Of a stretch of 14,423 bases of DNA, positions 1-6,500 are shown piece after piece. Each line of letters begins with the position of its first letter. Position 1 is the stretch's first letter. The notes beneath the pieces were generated by a model that was not told where the DNA came from, ran no database searches, and saw only the letters and a list, made by a program, of their open reading frames with translations. The position numbers and the translations under genes were made by a program. This stretch comes from an uncultured Oscillospiraceae bacterium (GTDB taxonomy: Bacteria > Bacillota > Clostridia > Oscillospirales > Ruminococcaceae), in assembly GCA_910579545.1 (NCBI GenBank), contig CAJTVI010000013.1, forward strand, positions 34,944 to 49,366, written 5' to 3'.

Positions 1-640
1 CCGTCCGCTCCCCCGCCTCCAGCAGCTGCAGGCAGGCGCAGGCGGCCGCAAGGGGGGTCTTGATCTGGTGGGCGATGTTGGCAAGGTTTTTGGCAAAACC
101 CTCCCGGGCTCTCTCGGCCTGCCGGCGGGCGGTTTGCAGGGCGGTGACCGTTTTGTACAGCTCGTCCCGCAAGGGGGCGAACTCGTCCTGCCCGGCGTCC
201 AGCAAAACCCCCTCCTCGCCCCGGTTCACCCGGCCAAGGTAGGCGGCCAGCCTTTGCGCGCCGGCCTGCCGGCGGCGCAAAAACCCGGCCCGGGCCGCCC
301 AAAGGCCGCCGCCGGCCAAAAGCGCCGCGGCCGCGGCGCACAAAACCACCTGCCGCCCGCCGGGGACCAGCCCGGCCGGCTGGTAGCCGTACTGCCGCAA
401 AAAGGGGTCCGGGCGGGCCTGCCCGCCCGCCGTGCGGATCGCCCCCAGCAGCACCCGCCCGGCGGCGGGGTCGGCCTCGGCGGTGAGCCGGGCAATGCGC
501 CCCAGCTGCGAAAACTGCGCCTGCCGGCACCAGCTTAGCACCAGCACGGCGGCCAGCGCCGCCCCCAGCGCCGCGGCGGCCAGCAGCGGCAAAAGGCCGC
601 GCACTGCGCGCGGCCAGGGCTTTGAAGGGGATGTGTTCAT
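1..640 (-). CDS. Sensor histidine kinase, N-terminal part (cut by window edge)
   Basis: The frame opens with ATG at 640-638 and stays open for 213 codons to the left edge, so the catalytic ATPase half lies outside the window. Two hydrophobic segments (about residues 15-37 and 97-118) flank a roughly 60-residue outer loop, indicating an inner-membrane sensor. A HAMP-like or linker stretch follows, then a dimerisation/phosphotransfer helix with the H-box NIAHQIKTPL, placing the phospho-accepting histidine at residue 191. The start codon overlaps the stop of the response regulator gene (TGA 639-637), so the two are translationally coupled and form one operon. The ligand cannot be read from the sequence. 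Kinases with this H-box style in Firmicutes often sit beside ABC exporters of the antimicrobial-response type, but no transporter is visible here. Confidence 0.88.
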   Translation of the reverse strand, partial: MNTSPSKPWPRAVRGLLPLLAAAALGAALAAVLVLSWCRQAQFSQLGRIARLTAEADPAAGRVLLGAIRTAGGQARPDPFLRQYGYQPAGLVPGGRQVVLCAAAAALLAGGGLWAARAGFLRRRQAGAQRLAAYLGRVNRGEEGVLLDAGQDEFAPLRDELYKTVTALQTARRQAERAREGFAKNLANIAHQIKTPLAAACACLQLLEAGERT

Positions 641-1335
641 AGGGTGTCCTCCATGCGGTAGCCAAGGCTGCGCACGGTTTTAAGGCAGGGCGGGCTGCCC
701 AGCTTTTCGCGCAGGCGCTTGACCGTAACGGTGAGGGTGTTGTCGTTTACAAAATTGCCCTGGGCGTCCCAAAGCTGCTCCAGCAGCCGGGCGCGGGGCA
801 GGGTGCGGCCCTTGTTTTGCAGCAAGAGCAGCAAAAGCCGGTACTCGGCCGGGGTAAGGGCCACCGGCTGCTCGTCCAGCCAGACCGCCGCCTTTTCGCG
901 GTCCAGCCGGATGCCGTCGCAAAAAAGCGGCCCGTTCCCGCCGCCCGGCGCACGGCGCAGCACCGCCCGGATGCGGGAATAAAGCACCTCCAGCAAAAAG
1001 GGCTTGGTAAGGTAATCGTCCGCGCCGCCCTCAAGGCCGGCCACCACGTCGGCCGCGTCGCCGCGCACGGTCAAAATCAGCACCGGCAGGGCCGGCCAGC
1101 GCAGCCGCAGCCAGCGGCAGAGCGCGTCGCCCCCGCCGTCCGGCAGGTTCCAGTCCAGCAAAACGGCGGCGGGCTGGCGTTCCAGCAGCGCCGCCCGGGC
1201 GGCCCCGGCCGTGCCCAGCACCCGCACGGCAAACCCCCGCGCGCAAAGGTACTCCCGCACCGCCCCGGCCAGGGCGGGGTCGTCCTCGATATAATACAGC
1301 GGCAGCCCGCCGGCGGGGTCTGGGGGATGGGCCAT
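637..1335 (-). CDS. OmpR/PhoB-family response regulator
   Basis: This 232-residue protein has the normal length for an OmpR-type DNA-binding regulator. The receiver domain (about 12-125) shows the acidic pocket IEDD (16-19), the phospho-accepting aspartate D61 in LLDWNLPD, T89 and the conserved lysine K111 in DYLTKPF. The C-terminal winged helix (about 135-230) carries the typical LTPAEYRLL and TVTVKRLREKLG segments and ends GYRMEDTL. An AAGGAGGG ribosome site lies 8 nt before the ATG. It is the first gene of the pair with the kinase, which starts inside its stop codon, so the kinase presumably phosphorylates D61. Targets are unknown; neighbouring kinase-linked genes beyond the left edge are the best candidates. 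It is divergent from the PilZ gene and the two promoter regions interleave. Confidence 0.95.
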   Translation of the reverse strand: MAHPPDPAGGLPLYYIEDDPALAGAVREYLCARGFAVRVLGTAGAARAALLERQPAAVLLDWNLPDGGGDALCRWLRLRWPALPVLILTVRGDAADVVAGLEGGADDYLTKPFLLEVLYSRIRAVLRRAPGGGNGPLFCDGIRLDREKAAVWLDEQPVALTPAEYRLLLLLLQNKGRTLPRARLLEQLWDAQGNFVNDNTLTVTVKRLREKLGSPPCLKTVRSLGYRMEDTL

Positions 1336-1354
1336 GGGCGGTTCCCTCCTTGCG

Positions 1355-1381
1355 GGCAGCGCGGCGGGCCGCCGCGCTGCC
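1355..1381 (-). promoter_or_regulatory. Perfect 12-bp hairpin at the 5' end of the response regulator mRNA
   Basis: GGCAGCGCGGCG (1355-1366) and CGCCGCGCTGCC (1370-1381) are exact inverted copies with a 3-nt loop. The stem ends about 10 nt before the regulator's ribosome site. A TATATT box on the minus strand (1390-1385) directly upstream would start transcription near the outer end of the stem. No T-run follows in either direction, so it is not an intrinsic terminator. It could stabilise the mRNA end, modulate translation or be a protein-binding palindrome. Confidence 0.5.
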
Positions 1382-1398
1382 GAAAATATAAATTATGG

Positions 1399-1427
1399 TT
1401 GAACGCGCCGAAAATCCATGTTATACT
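1399..1427 (+). promoter_or_regulatory. SigA promoter of the PilZ gene
   Basis: TTGAAC (1399-1404), a 17-nt spacer and TATACT (1422-1427) match the housekeeping consensus closely. Transcription should start near 1434, giving a leader of about 140 nt before the ATG at 1573. Confidence 0.75.
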
Positions 1428-1448
1428 CGTCATATGGCCGGAAATGCC

Positions 1449-1483
1449 AAAAAGCCGCATAAAACGCCCAGGGCGGCCTTTTT
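1449..1483 (+). terminator. Terminator-like hairpin in the PilZ leader (possible attenuator)
   Basis: AAAAAGCCGC (1449-1458) pairs with GCGGCCTTTTT (1473-1483) with a single bulged C, leaving a 14-nt loop and ending in five T. It lies between the promoter and the gene, about 90 nt before the start codon. It would therefore terminate most transcripts unless antagonised, or mark the end of a roughly 50-nt RNA. Confidence 0.45.
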
Positions 1484-1572
1484 GCGCGCGGCATGGTTTT
1501 GCGGGCGCACCCTGCGGGTGGGCGCAGCGCGCCCCGGCGCCGGCCGAGTTGTTTGGGAGGTGCAATATAGCA

Positions 1573-2307
1573 ATGGGATTAGGTTCTTTGCTCAAATCCG
1601 TCCTCCGACCCTCCGAGGCCAAAACAGAGGAGCCATCCGCCGAAAAGGCGGGCGCCGCGCAGGAGGATGCCCGGCCGCCGCTTACGGCCTTCAACCCGGA
1701 GATGCCGGTGGACATCCTGGCGGACTTTAACACCCTGCTTCTTTCGGGCAGGCTGGCCTCTTTTGAGCAGGAGTCCCTGACGGTGGAGCGGGTCGCCGGC
1801 GAGATGAGCCTGCCGGTGCAGCAGCCCGGTACCGCGGTTTTTGTGCGCGGCTACAACGCCCAGATGGAGCCGGCCATCCTGCGGGGGGTGATCGCCAAGT
1901 CCTCCCTGATCGAGTGCGTGGTGGACCATCTGGAGCCGGTGCCCTACGACAACCAGCGCAAGAGCGTCCGCTACCCCCTGTCGCCCCCGGCCAGCATCTA
2001 TGTGATGGACGACACCTGGCTGGACAAGCCCCAGCAGTGCCAGCTGCTGAACATCAGCACGGGCGGGGCCTGCATCTCCTCCACCTTCCGCTATGAGCTG
2101 GGCCAAACCCTGCGCCTGGAGGTGGAGCTGCTCAAGAGCAGCGGCGGCACCACCTACCACTGCCAGGTGGTGCGGATGACCAAGCATGAAAACGACCTGT
2201 TTGAGTACGGGCTGCTCTTTGCCCAGCTGGACAGGCGCACCATGAACGAACTCAAGCGGGACATTGCGGCGATCCAGGAGGCCACCAAAAAGCGCCTGAT
2301 GTCCTGA
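1573..2307 (+). CDS. PilZ-domain protein (cyclic-di-GMP receptor, YcgR-like)
   Basis: The ATG at 1573 follows GGGAGGTG and opens a 244-residue protein. The frame is open much further upstream, but that part lies before the promoter and reads like non-coding GC-rich DNA. Residues 1-45 are a charged, low-complexity leader, about 45-120 form a YcgR-like N-terminal beta domain, and 125-235 are the PilZ domain. The PilZ domain carries both halves of the nucleotide-binding signature: RKSVR (129-133, RxxxR) and NISTGG (160-165, NxSxxG). The family binds c-di-GMP and passes the signal to a partner, classically flagella or exopolysaccharide machinery. No partner gene is nearby, so the output is unknown. 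It has its own promoter and terminator and stands alone. Confidence 0.93.
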   Translation: MGLGSLLKSVLRPSEAKTEEPSAEKAGAAQEDARPPLTAFNPEMPVDILADFNTLLLSGRLASFEQESLTVERVAGEMSLPVQQPGTAVFVRGYNAQMEPAILRGVIAKSSLIECVVDHLEPVPYDNQRKSVRYPLSPPASIYVMDDTWLDKPQQCQLLNISTGGACISSTFRYELGQTLRLEVELLKSSGGTTYHCQVVRMTKHENDLFEYGLLFAQLDRRTMNELKRDIAAIQEATKKRLMS

Positions 2308-2325
2308 AAACGCCCTGTGTAATAC

Positions 2326-2361
2326 AATTCCACCTGCCCGGCCGGGCGGGTGGAATTTTTT
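2326..2361 (+). terminator. Strong intrinsic terminator of the PilZ gene
   Basis: AATTCCACCTGCCCGG (2326-2341) is followed directly by its inverted copy (2342-2357), with one T-G wobble, and then a run of T to 2361. It starts 18 nt after the PilZ stop. The right arm is also the first unit of the tandem array that follows. Confidence 0.9.
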
Positions 2362-2480
2362 GCGTTTAAAAGGGCAGGCCGGGCAGATGGTTTTTTTGCG
2401 TTTAAAAGGGCAGGCCGGGCAGATGGTTTTTTTGCGTTTAAAAGGGCGGCCCGGGCGGATGTTTTTTTGCGTTTCAGGGC
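2341..2480. repeat. 36-bp tandem array, about 3.5 copies, each with a T7 tract
   Basis: Each unit runs from a GCCGGGC-like core through GGTGG/GATGG and a T6-T7 tract to GCGTTTAAAAGGGC. The GCG after the T-run recurs at 2362, 2398, 2434 and 2469, giving periods of 36, 36 and 35. The first copy is the right arm and U-tract of the PilZ terminator, so the array looks like stepwise duplication of half a terminator. Because 36 is divisible by 3, it creates repetitive open frames on both strands. These have no ribosome site and are judged spurious. Confidence 0.85.
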
Positions 2481-2507
2481 ACAGCGGGCCCGCCCAAAGC
2501 GGGGCCC

Positions 2508-2606
2508 GCCCCGGGCCCCGCGGGCCAAAACTGCGTCTTACGCGCCAAACGGCCCGCGCCGGTGCCCCGGGCCCCGCACGGTCAAAAGCGCGCCTTACGC
2601 GCCAAA
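2508..2606. repeat. Imperfect tandem duplication (57-bp period) of the transaldolase 3' end
   Basis: CTTACGCGCCAAAC occurs at 2537-2550 and again at 2594-2607, where it is the stop codon and last codons of the transaldolase gene. Flanking CCCCGGGCCCCGC and a CAAAA segment are also duplicated at the same 57-bp offset. The outer copy lies downstream of the stop and is diverged. It looks like a local duplication of the gene end. Confidence 0.7.
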
Positions 2607-3251
2607 CACCTTTTGGTAGTCGGCCTGGAACTTGGCGATGCCGGCGTCGGTCAGGGGGTGTTTGGTCATCTGCATCAGCACCGAATAGGGCACGGTGGCA
2701 ATGTCCGCGCCGGCGAGGGCGCAGTCGGTCACGTGGATGGGGTTGCGCACCGAGGCGGCGATGATCTGGGTGTGGATGTCGTCATACTGGGCAAAGATGG
2801 CCGCGATGGTCTCGATCAGCTCAACGCCGGTCATGGAAATATCGTCCAGCCGGCCCAAAAAGGGGCTGACATAGCTGGCCCCGGCCCGGGCGGCCAGCAG
2901 GGCCTGGTTGGCGCTGAAGATGAGGGTGCAGTTGGTCTTGACGCCCTCGGCGGCCAGCGCTTTGATGGCCTTGAGCCCCTCGGCGGTCATGGGGATCTTG
3001 ACCACCATGTTGGGGTGGATGGCGGCAATGGCGCGGCCCTCGGCGATCATGCCGGCGGCGTCGGTGGTGGTGGCCTTGACCTCGCCCGAGATGGGCCCGT
3101 CCACCAGGGCGGTGATCTCCCGGATGACCTGGGCAAAATCCCGGCCCTCCTTGGCGATCAGGCTGGGGTTGGTGGTGACCCCGCAGATGATGCCCATGCC
3201 GGCAGCCTCGCGGATCTCCTCAACATTGGCGGTGTCGATAAAAAATTTCAT
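2595..3251 (-). CDS. tal: Transaldolase, short TalC-type
   Basis: This 218-residue cytosolic TIM-barrel enzyme has the usual length of the short transaldolase/fructose-6-phosphate aldolase family. It moves a dihydroxyacetone unit between sedoheptulose-7-phosphate and glyceraldehyde-3-phosphate in the non-oxidative pentose phosphate pathway. The start MKFFIDTANVEEI and VTTNPSLIAKEG are family hallmarks. The Schiff-base lysine is K85 in VVKIPMT. Residues that separate true transaldolases from fructose-6-phosphate aldolase favour transaldolase: a glutamate in SGEV (57) and SPFLGRLDD with F131 rather than tyrosine. AAAAGGAGA lies 9 nt before the ATG. It is divergent from the transketolase pair, giving one pentose phosphate locus with two promoters. 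Confidence 0.95.
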   Translation of the reverse strand: MKFFIDTANVEEIREAAGMGIICGVTTNPSLIAKEGRDFAQVIREITALVDGPISGEVKATTTDAAGMIAEGRAIAAIHPNMVVKIPMTAEGLKAIKALAAEGVKTNCTLIFSANQALLAARAGASYVSPFLGRLDDISMTGVELIETIAAIFAQYDDIHTQIIAASVRNPIHVTDCALAGADIATVPYSVLMQMTKHPLTDAGIAKFQADYQKVFGA

Positions 3252-3328
3252 GGTTTGTTGTCTCCTTTTTTGCTTTCAGTGCGGCCGGGCGGGCCGCGGC
3301 CTGTATCTGCGTCCTGTATGGCCTATAT

Positions 3329-3337
3329 ATTATATCA
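3329..3337 (-). promoter_or_regulatory. Extended -10 promoter of the transaldolase gene
   Basis: On the minus strand TG-A-TATAAT reads from 3337 to 3329: a perfect -10 hexamer with the TG extension. The -35 position is GC-rich and poor, which the extended -10 would compensate. Predicted start near 3322, with a leader of about 70 nt. Confidence 0.6.
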
Positions 3338-3419
3338 CACCCTCCCCGCCACCCGCCAGCCCGGTGCAAAACAAACCGCAAGTTTTGTGCAAATTTGATA
3401 TTTTTCCTGCCGCGCTTCG

Positions 3420-3448
3420 TTGACTTTGCGACGAAAAAAGGGTATCCT
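3420..3448 (+). promoter_or_regulatory. SigA promoter of the transketolase genes
   Basis: TTGACT (3420-3425), a 17-nt spacer and TATCCT (3443-3448). Predicted start near 3455, about 115 nt before the start codon. The surrounding 3365-3455 is distinctly AT-richer than the flanks. Confidence 0.65.
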
Positions 3449-3461
3449 TATACCATGTCGC

Positions 3462-3496
3462 AAAAGCGGCAGGGCGCCGGCCCTGCCCCGCTTTTT
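3462..3496 (+). terminator. Terminator-like hairpin in the transketolase leader
   Basis: AAAAGCGGCAGGGC (3462-3475) pairs with GCCCTGCC plus GCTTTT (3480-3495), with a 2-nt bulge and a 4-nt loop, ending in TTTTT (3492-3496). It begins within about 10 nt of the predicted transcription start and ends 73 nt before the ATG, an attenuator-like position. A second GC-rich hairpin (about 3512-3545) follows before the ribosome site. Confidence 0.5.
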
Positions 3497-3568
3497 AGAG
3501 GGAACCGCACCGCGGCCGGCCCGCCCTTTGGGCTTTGGGCGGCCGCGAAAGCAAGAGGGAGGGCATCC

Positions 3569-4390
3569 ATGAACACCGCCGAGCTTACAGCCGTCTGCCG
3601 GCAGGCGCGCCGGGATATTGTAAACATGCTGGCCGACGCGGGCAGCGGCCACCCGGGGGGCTCGCTGTCCGCCGTGGAGCTGATGGCCGCCGTGTATTTT
3701 ACCCAGCTGCGCATCGACCCCCAAAACCCTACCGACCCTTTGCGGGACCGGTTTGTGCTGAGCAAGGGCCACGCCGCGCCCTGCCTGTATGCCATTTTGG
3801 CGCAAAAGGGCTTTTTTGCCCGGGAGGAGCTGGCAAGGCTGCGCAAGCTGCACGCGCTTTTGCAGGGCCACCCGGTGATGGGCATCCCCGGGGTGGAGGC
3901 CAGCACCGGCAGCCTTGGGCAGGGGGTCTCGATGGCCACCGGCATGGCGCTGGGCGCCAAGGCCCAGGGGCTGGACGTAAAGGTGTACACCATCTTGGGG
4001 GACGGCGAGCTGCAGGAGGGCCAGGTGTGGGAGGCCGCGATGGCGGCGGCCCATTATAAGCTGGACAACCTTACCGTGATCATCGACAACAACGGTTTGC
4101 AGATCGACGGGCCCAACGACGAGGTGATGAGCCTGGGCAATATCGCGGCCAAGTACACTGCCTTTGGCTTTGAGGTGTTTGAGCTGGCCGACGGGCACGA
4201 CCTTGACGCCATTATCAAGGCGCTGGATGCCCCGGTACACGGCCGGCCCAAGTGCATTTTGGCCCACACGGTAAAGGGCAAGGGCGTATCGTATATGGAA
4301 AACCAGGTGGGCTGGCACGGCAAGGCCCCGAGCGACGAGCTGCGCAAACAGGCGCTGGCCGAGCTGGCGGATGAGGAGGTGAGCGGCTGA
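3569..4390 (+). CDS. Transketolase, N-terminal (TPP-binding) subunit
   Basis: This 273-residue protein corresponds to the first third of a full transketolase, the usual split form in many Clostridia and archaea. It contains the diphosphate-binding half of the thiamine diphosphate site: AGSGHPGGSLS (24-34, H28), SKGHAAPCLY (65-74, H68), GSLGQGVSMATGMA (114-127) and the metal/TPP motif starting GDG (144-146) and ending NN (174-175). The start MNTAELTAVCRQARRDIV fits family N-termini and follows AGAGGGAGGG. The frame is open upstream to 3395, but that extension crosses the promoter and is rejected. It must pair with the next gene product to act. The TGA stop overlaps the next ATG (TGATG). Confidence 0.95.
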   Translation: MNTAELTAVCRQARRDIVNMLADAGSGHPGGSLSAVELMAAVYFTQLRIDPQNPTDPLRDRFVLSKGHAAPCLYAILAQKGFFAREELARLRKLHALLQGHPVMGIPGVEASTGSLGQGVSMATGMALGAKAQGLDVKVYTILGDGELQEGQVWEAAMAAAHYKLDNLTVIIDNNGLQIDGPNDEVMSLGNIAAKYTAFGFEVFELADGHDLDAIIKALDAPVHGRPKCILAHTVKGKGVSYMENQVGWHGKAPSDELRKQALAELADEEVSG

Positions 4391-5322
4391 TGGCACAGAT
4401 GAAAGCGACCCGGGCCGCCTACGGCGAGGCGCTGGCCGAGCTGGGGGCGGAGAACGACAAGCTGGTGGTGCTGGACGCCGACCTCTCCCACTCCACCATG
4501 ACCGCCAAATTTGCCGACAAATTCCCCGGCCGGTTTTTTAACGCCGGCATTGCCGAGGCCAACATGGTCTCGATGAGCGCCGGGCTTTCCACCATGGGGC
4601 TCGTGCCCTTTTGCTCCAGCTTTGCCATTTTTGGCACCGGCCGCGCCTACGAGCAGATCCGCAACAGCGTGGCCCACGCGCGCTTTAACGTAAAAATTGC
4701 CACCAGCCACGCCGGGGTGACCCTGGGCGAGGACGGCGGCAGCCACCAGGCCTTTGAGGACATCGCCCTGATGCGGGTGATCCCGGGCATGACGGTGGTG
4801 GTGCCCTGCGATGCCAACGAGACAAAGCGCGCGGTGCGCGCCCTTGCCGCGATGGACGGCCCGGCCTACCTGCGCCTGGCGCGGCTGGCCAGCCCGGTGT
4901 TTGAGCAGAAGATGCCCTTTACGCTGGGCAAGGCGAACCTGCTGCGCGAGGGCGGCGACCTTGCGGTGTTCGTTTGCGGGCTGATGGTGCCCAAGGTGCT
5001 GGACGCCGCCGAAGCGCTGGCCGCCGAGGGCATCGAGGCGGCGGTGATCAATGTGCACACGGTAAAGCCCATCGACGCCGAATGTGTGCGCGAGTGGGCC
5101 GGCCGCTGCAAAAAGGTGCTTACGGTGGAGGAGCACAGCGTGATCGGCGGTTTGGGTGACGCGGTGGCCGACGTGCTGATCGGCCACGGCGATTTTGCCT
5201 TTGAAAAGGTGGGCATCCAGGACCGGTTTGGCCAGAGCGGCAGCCCGGACGAGCTGCTGGAGGAATACGGCCTGAGCACCCGCTGCATCACCGAGCGCAT
5301 GCGGGCCATGGCAAAACGGTAA
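4390..5322 (+). CDS. Transketolase, C-terminal (pyrimidine-binding) subunit
   Basis: This 310-residue partner supplies the pyrimidine-binding and C-terminal domains. FFNAGIAEANM contains the cofactor-activating glutamate E56; SHAGVTLGEDGGSHQ (106-120) holds H107 and H119 of the substrate channel; a transketolase C-domain follows from about 185 (VFVCGLMVPKVLDAA, VINVHTVKPIDAE, VLTVEEHSVIGGLG). With the preceding subunit it transfers two-carbon ketol units between xylulose-5-phosphate and ribose-5-phosphate or erythrose-4-phosphate. GAGGAGGT (4373-4380) inside the upstream gene and the shared A of TGATG point to coupled translation at equal stoichiometry. A 1-deoxyxylulose-phosphate synthase was considered, but that is a single longer protein with different motifs. 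Confidence 0.95.
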   Translation: MAQMKATRAAYGEALAELGAENDKLVVLDADLSHSTMTAKFADKFPGRFFNAGIAEANMVSMSAGLSTMGLVPFCSSFAIFGTGRAYEQIRNSVAHARFNVKIATSHAGVTLGEDGGSHQAFEDIALMRVIPGMTVVVPCDANETKRAVRALAAMDGPAYLRLARLASPVFEQKMPFTLGKANLLREGGDLAVFVCGLMVPKVLDAAEALAAEGIEAAVINVHTVKPIDAECVREWAGRCKKVLTVEEHSVIGGLGDAVADVLIGHGDFAFEKVGIQDRFGQSGSPDELLEEYGLSTRCITERMRAMAKR

Positions 5323-5336
5323 AATTGAAACAGTGA

Positions 5337-5378
5337 GGCCCGGCCCTCCCGCAGATATCGGGAGGGCCGGGCCTTTTT
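5337..5378 (+). terminator. Intrinsic terminator of the transketolase operon
   Basis: A perfect 15-bp stem (5337-5351 with 5359-5373), a 7-nt loop and TTTTT (5374-5378) start 14 nt after the stop codon. The stretch 5379-5485 beyond it holds no further gene or clear minus-strand terminator. Confidence 0.95.
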
Positions 5379-5485
5379 ATATTCCGCGTTTTTGCGCCCT
5401 GCGCGGCATTCAGTGCGCGGGCACAGCCAGCGTGCCGCTGGAGCCCGGCTGACGGCGTGTTGCCCTTTGTTAAGGGATGCAAGCG

Positions 5486-6319
5486 TTACGCAATGGCAAA
5501 GCCGCCCGCCTCGTACTGCCAGCCGCCCGAAGCGTCCCTGCGGGCGGTGCAGTCCACAAAAAACAGCGCGCCCAAGCCGCTGCGCCACTTTTGGGCGGTA
5601 AAAAAGAGCTGGTCCTCCTTTTGGTCCTTGTTTTCGGTGGGGGTAAAGGAAAAGAAGAGCCCATCCTCCCAATACAGGTTTTCCGCGTCGATATAGCCCT
5701 CGTCGGCCAGCTGCTGCCAGCTGCCGGTAAGGGGCTGCGCGCCGTGCAGCTCGGCAAACCGCCAGGCGATGCCCTCCCGCTCGCTGGCCTCGGGCACCAG
5801 CGTTTCGCCGATCTCAAAGCCCATATACGCAATGTCGCCGTTGAGACCGCTGTCCTCGGCCCATAGGTCCTCAAAAGCCTGCAAAACAAGGCCGCAGCGG
5901 TCGTTTTGCCCGGCGGTAACGGCGCGCAGGGCCGTCACACCCTCCAGCATGGCGGGGTAGGTTTCCAGCACGCTGCCGGTATATTCCACCGTCAGCAGCA
6001 TGCCGTCCCGCAGCTGGCCGGCGTCGGCGGGCTGGCCGTCCAGCAAAACGGCGGTATCCCCCACCGTAAGCCGGTAGAGGGCGTCCCCCTCGCCGCGCTG
6101 GGCGGCCAGCAGCAGCTCCCCCTCGGCCGCGCCGTCCACAATGCGGCAGAGCAGGCCGCCCGTCTCCCCGCCGGAGGGCTCGTCCGGCCCGCTGCCCGCC
6201 GCGCTGCCCGGCCCCCCGGCGCCCGCCCCGCAGCCGGCCAGCAGCGCCGCACAGAGCAAAAGCGCCGCAAACACCAAAAGAGCCCTTTGTGCCCGTTGCC
6301 TTTTCCCGGTCTTATTCAT
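5486..6319 (-). CDS. Predicted lipoprotein of unknown function
   Basis: The start chosen is ATG 6319-6317, 8 nt after GGAGG; a start 39 nt further upstream exists but lacks a comparable ribosome site. The 277-residue product begins with a lipoprotein signal: basic residues (KTGKRQRAQR), a hydrophobic stretch (13-27) and the lipobox LAGC with C30. The mature protein should therefore be anchored outside the membrane. A Gly/Pro/Ser-rich linker (31-55) follows, then an OB-like beta segment (about 56-110: YRLTVGDTAVLLDG, GMLLTVEYTGSVLETYPAML). The C-terminal part (120-277) is rich in aromatic and acidic residues and ends with a stretch (SFTPTENKDQKEDQLFF...) that looks like a repeated beta fold. 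I do not recognise the family. It is a single gene; no clear promoter was found beyond a possible TATTAT at 6367-6362. Confidence 0.85.
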   Translation of the reverse strand: MNKTGKRQRAQRALLVFAALLLCAALLAGCGAGAGGPGSAAGSGPDEPSGGETGGLLCRIVDGAAEGELLLAAQRGEGDALYRLTVGDTAVLLDGQPADAGQLRDGMLLTVEYTGSVLETYPAMLEGVTALRAVTAGQNDRCGLVLQAFEDLWAEDSGLNGDIAYMGFEIGETLVPEASEREGIAWRFAELHGAQPLTGSWQQLADEGYIDAENLYWEDGLFFSFTPTENKDQKEDQLFFTAQKWRSGLGALFFVDCTARRDASGGWQYEAGGFAIA

Positions 6320-6500
6320 GCCTTCCGCCTCCTGTATTTTGCCGTCGGCCCGCCGCAAGGGATAATAATGGGCCCCCTGCCGTATGCCGCCGCCTTTGCC
6401 TCTGCTTGGTATACGCGCCGGCCGGGCGGATTATTGCAGCCGGGCAGACAAAGCGGCGGGGCTTTTTTATTTCGCCGGGCCGGCGCACAAAAGGGCCGGC

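Noticed and set aside
817..1572. Long open frame upstream of and continuous with the PilZ gene
   Set aside because: It overlaps the response regulator on the other strand and crosses the PilZ promoter; the ATG at 1573 has a ribosome site and the PilZ protein is complete from there.
2341..2480. Possible CRISPR-like array
   Set aside because: The 36-bp units are directly adjacent, with no spacers between them, and no cas gene is present.
2154..2528. Minus-strand open frame with a repeated KKPSARPALLNA-like peptide, and plus-strand counterparts at 2350-2764
   Set aside because: The repetition comes entirely from the 36-bp DNA array, whose period is divisible by three. There is no ribosome site and the frames overlap the PilZ and transaldolase genes.
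2595..3251. Fructose-6-phosphate aldolase instead of transaldolase
   Set aside because: It has glutamate in SGEV and F131 in SPFLGRLDD, where the aldolase branch has glutamine and tyrosine.
3395..3568. Earlier start for the transketolase N-terminal subunit
   Set aside because: This stretch contains the promoter and a terminator-like hairpin, and the family N-terminus begins at 3569 behind a good ribosome site.
5379..5485. Possible small gene or pseudogene after the transketolase terminator
   Set aside because: No start with a ribosome site and no recognisable coding pattern; only short GC-rich inverted repeats.
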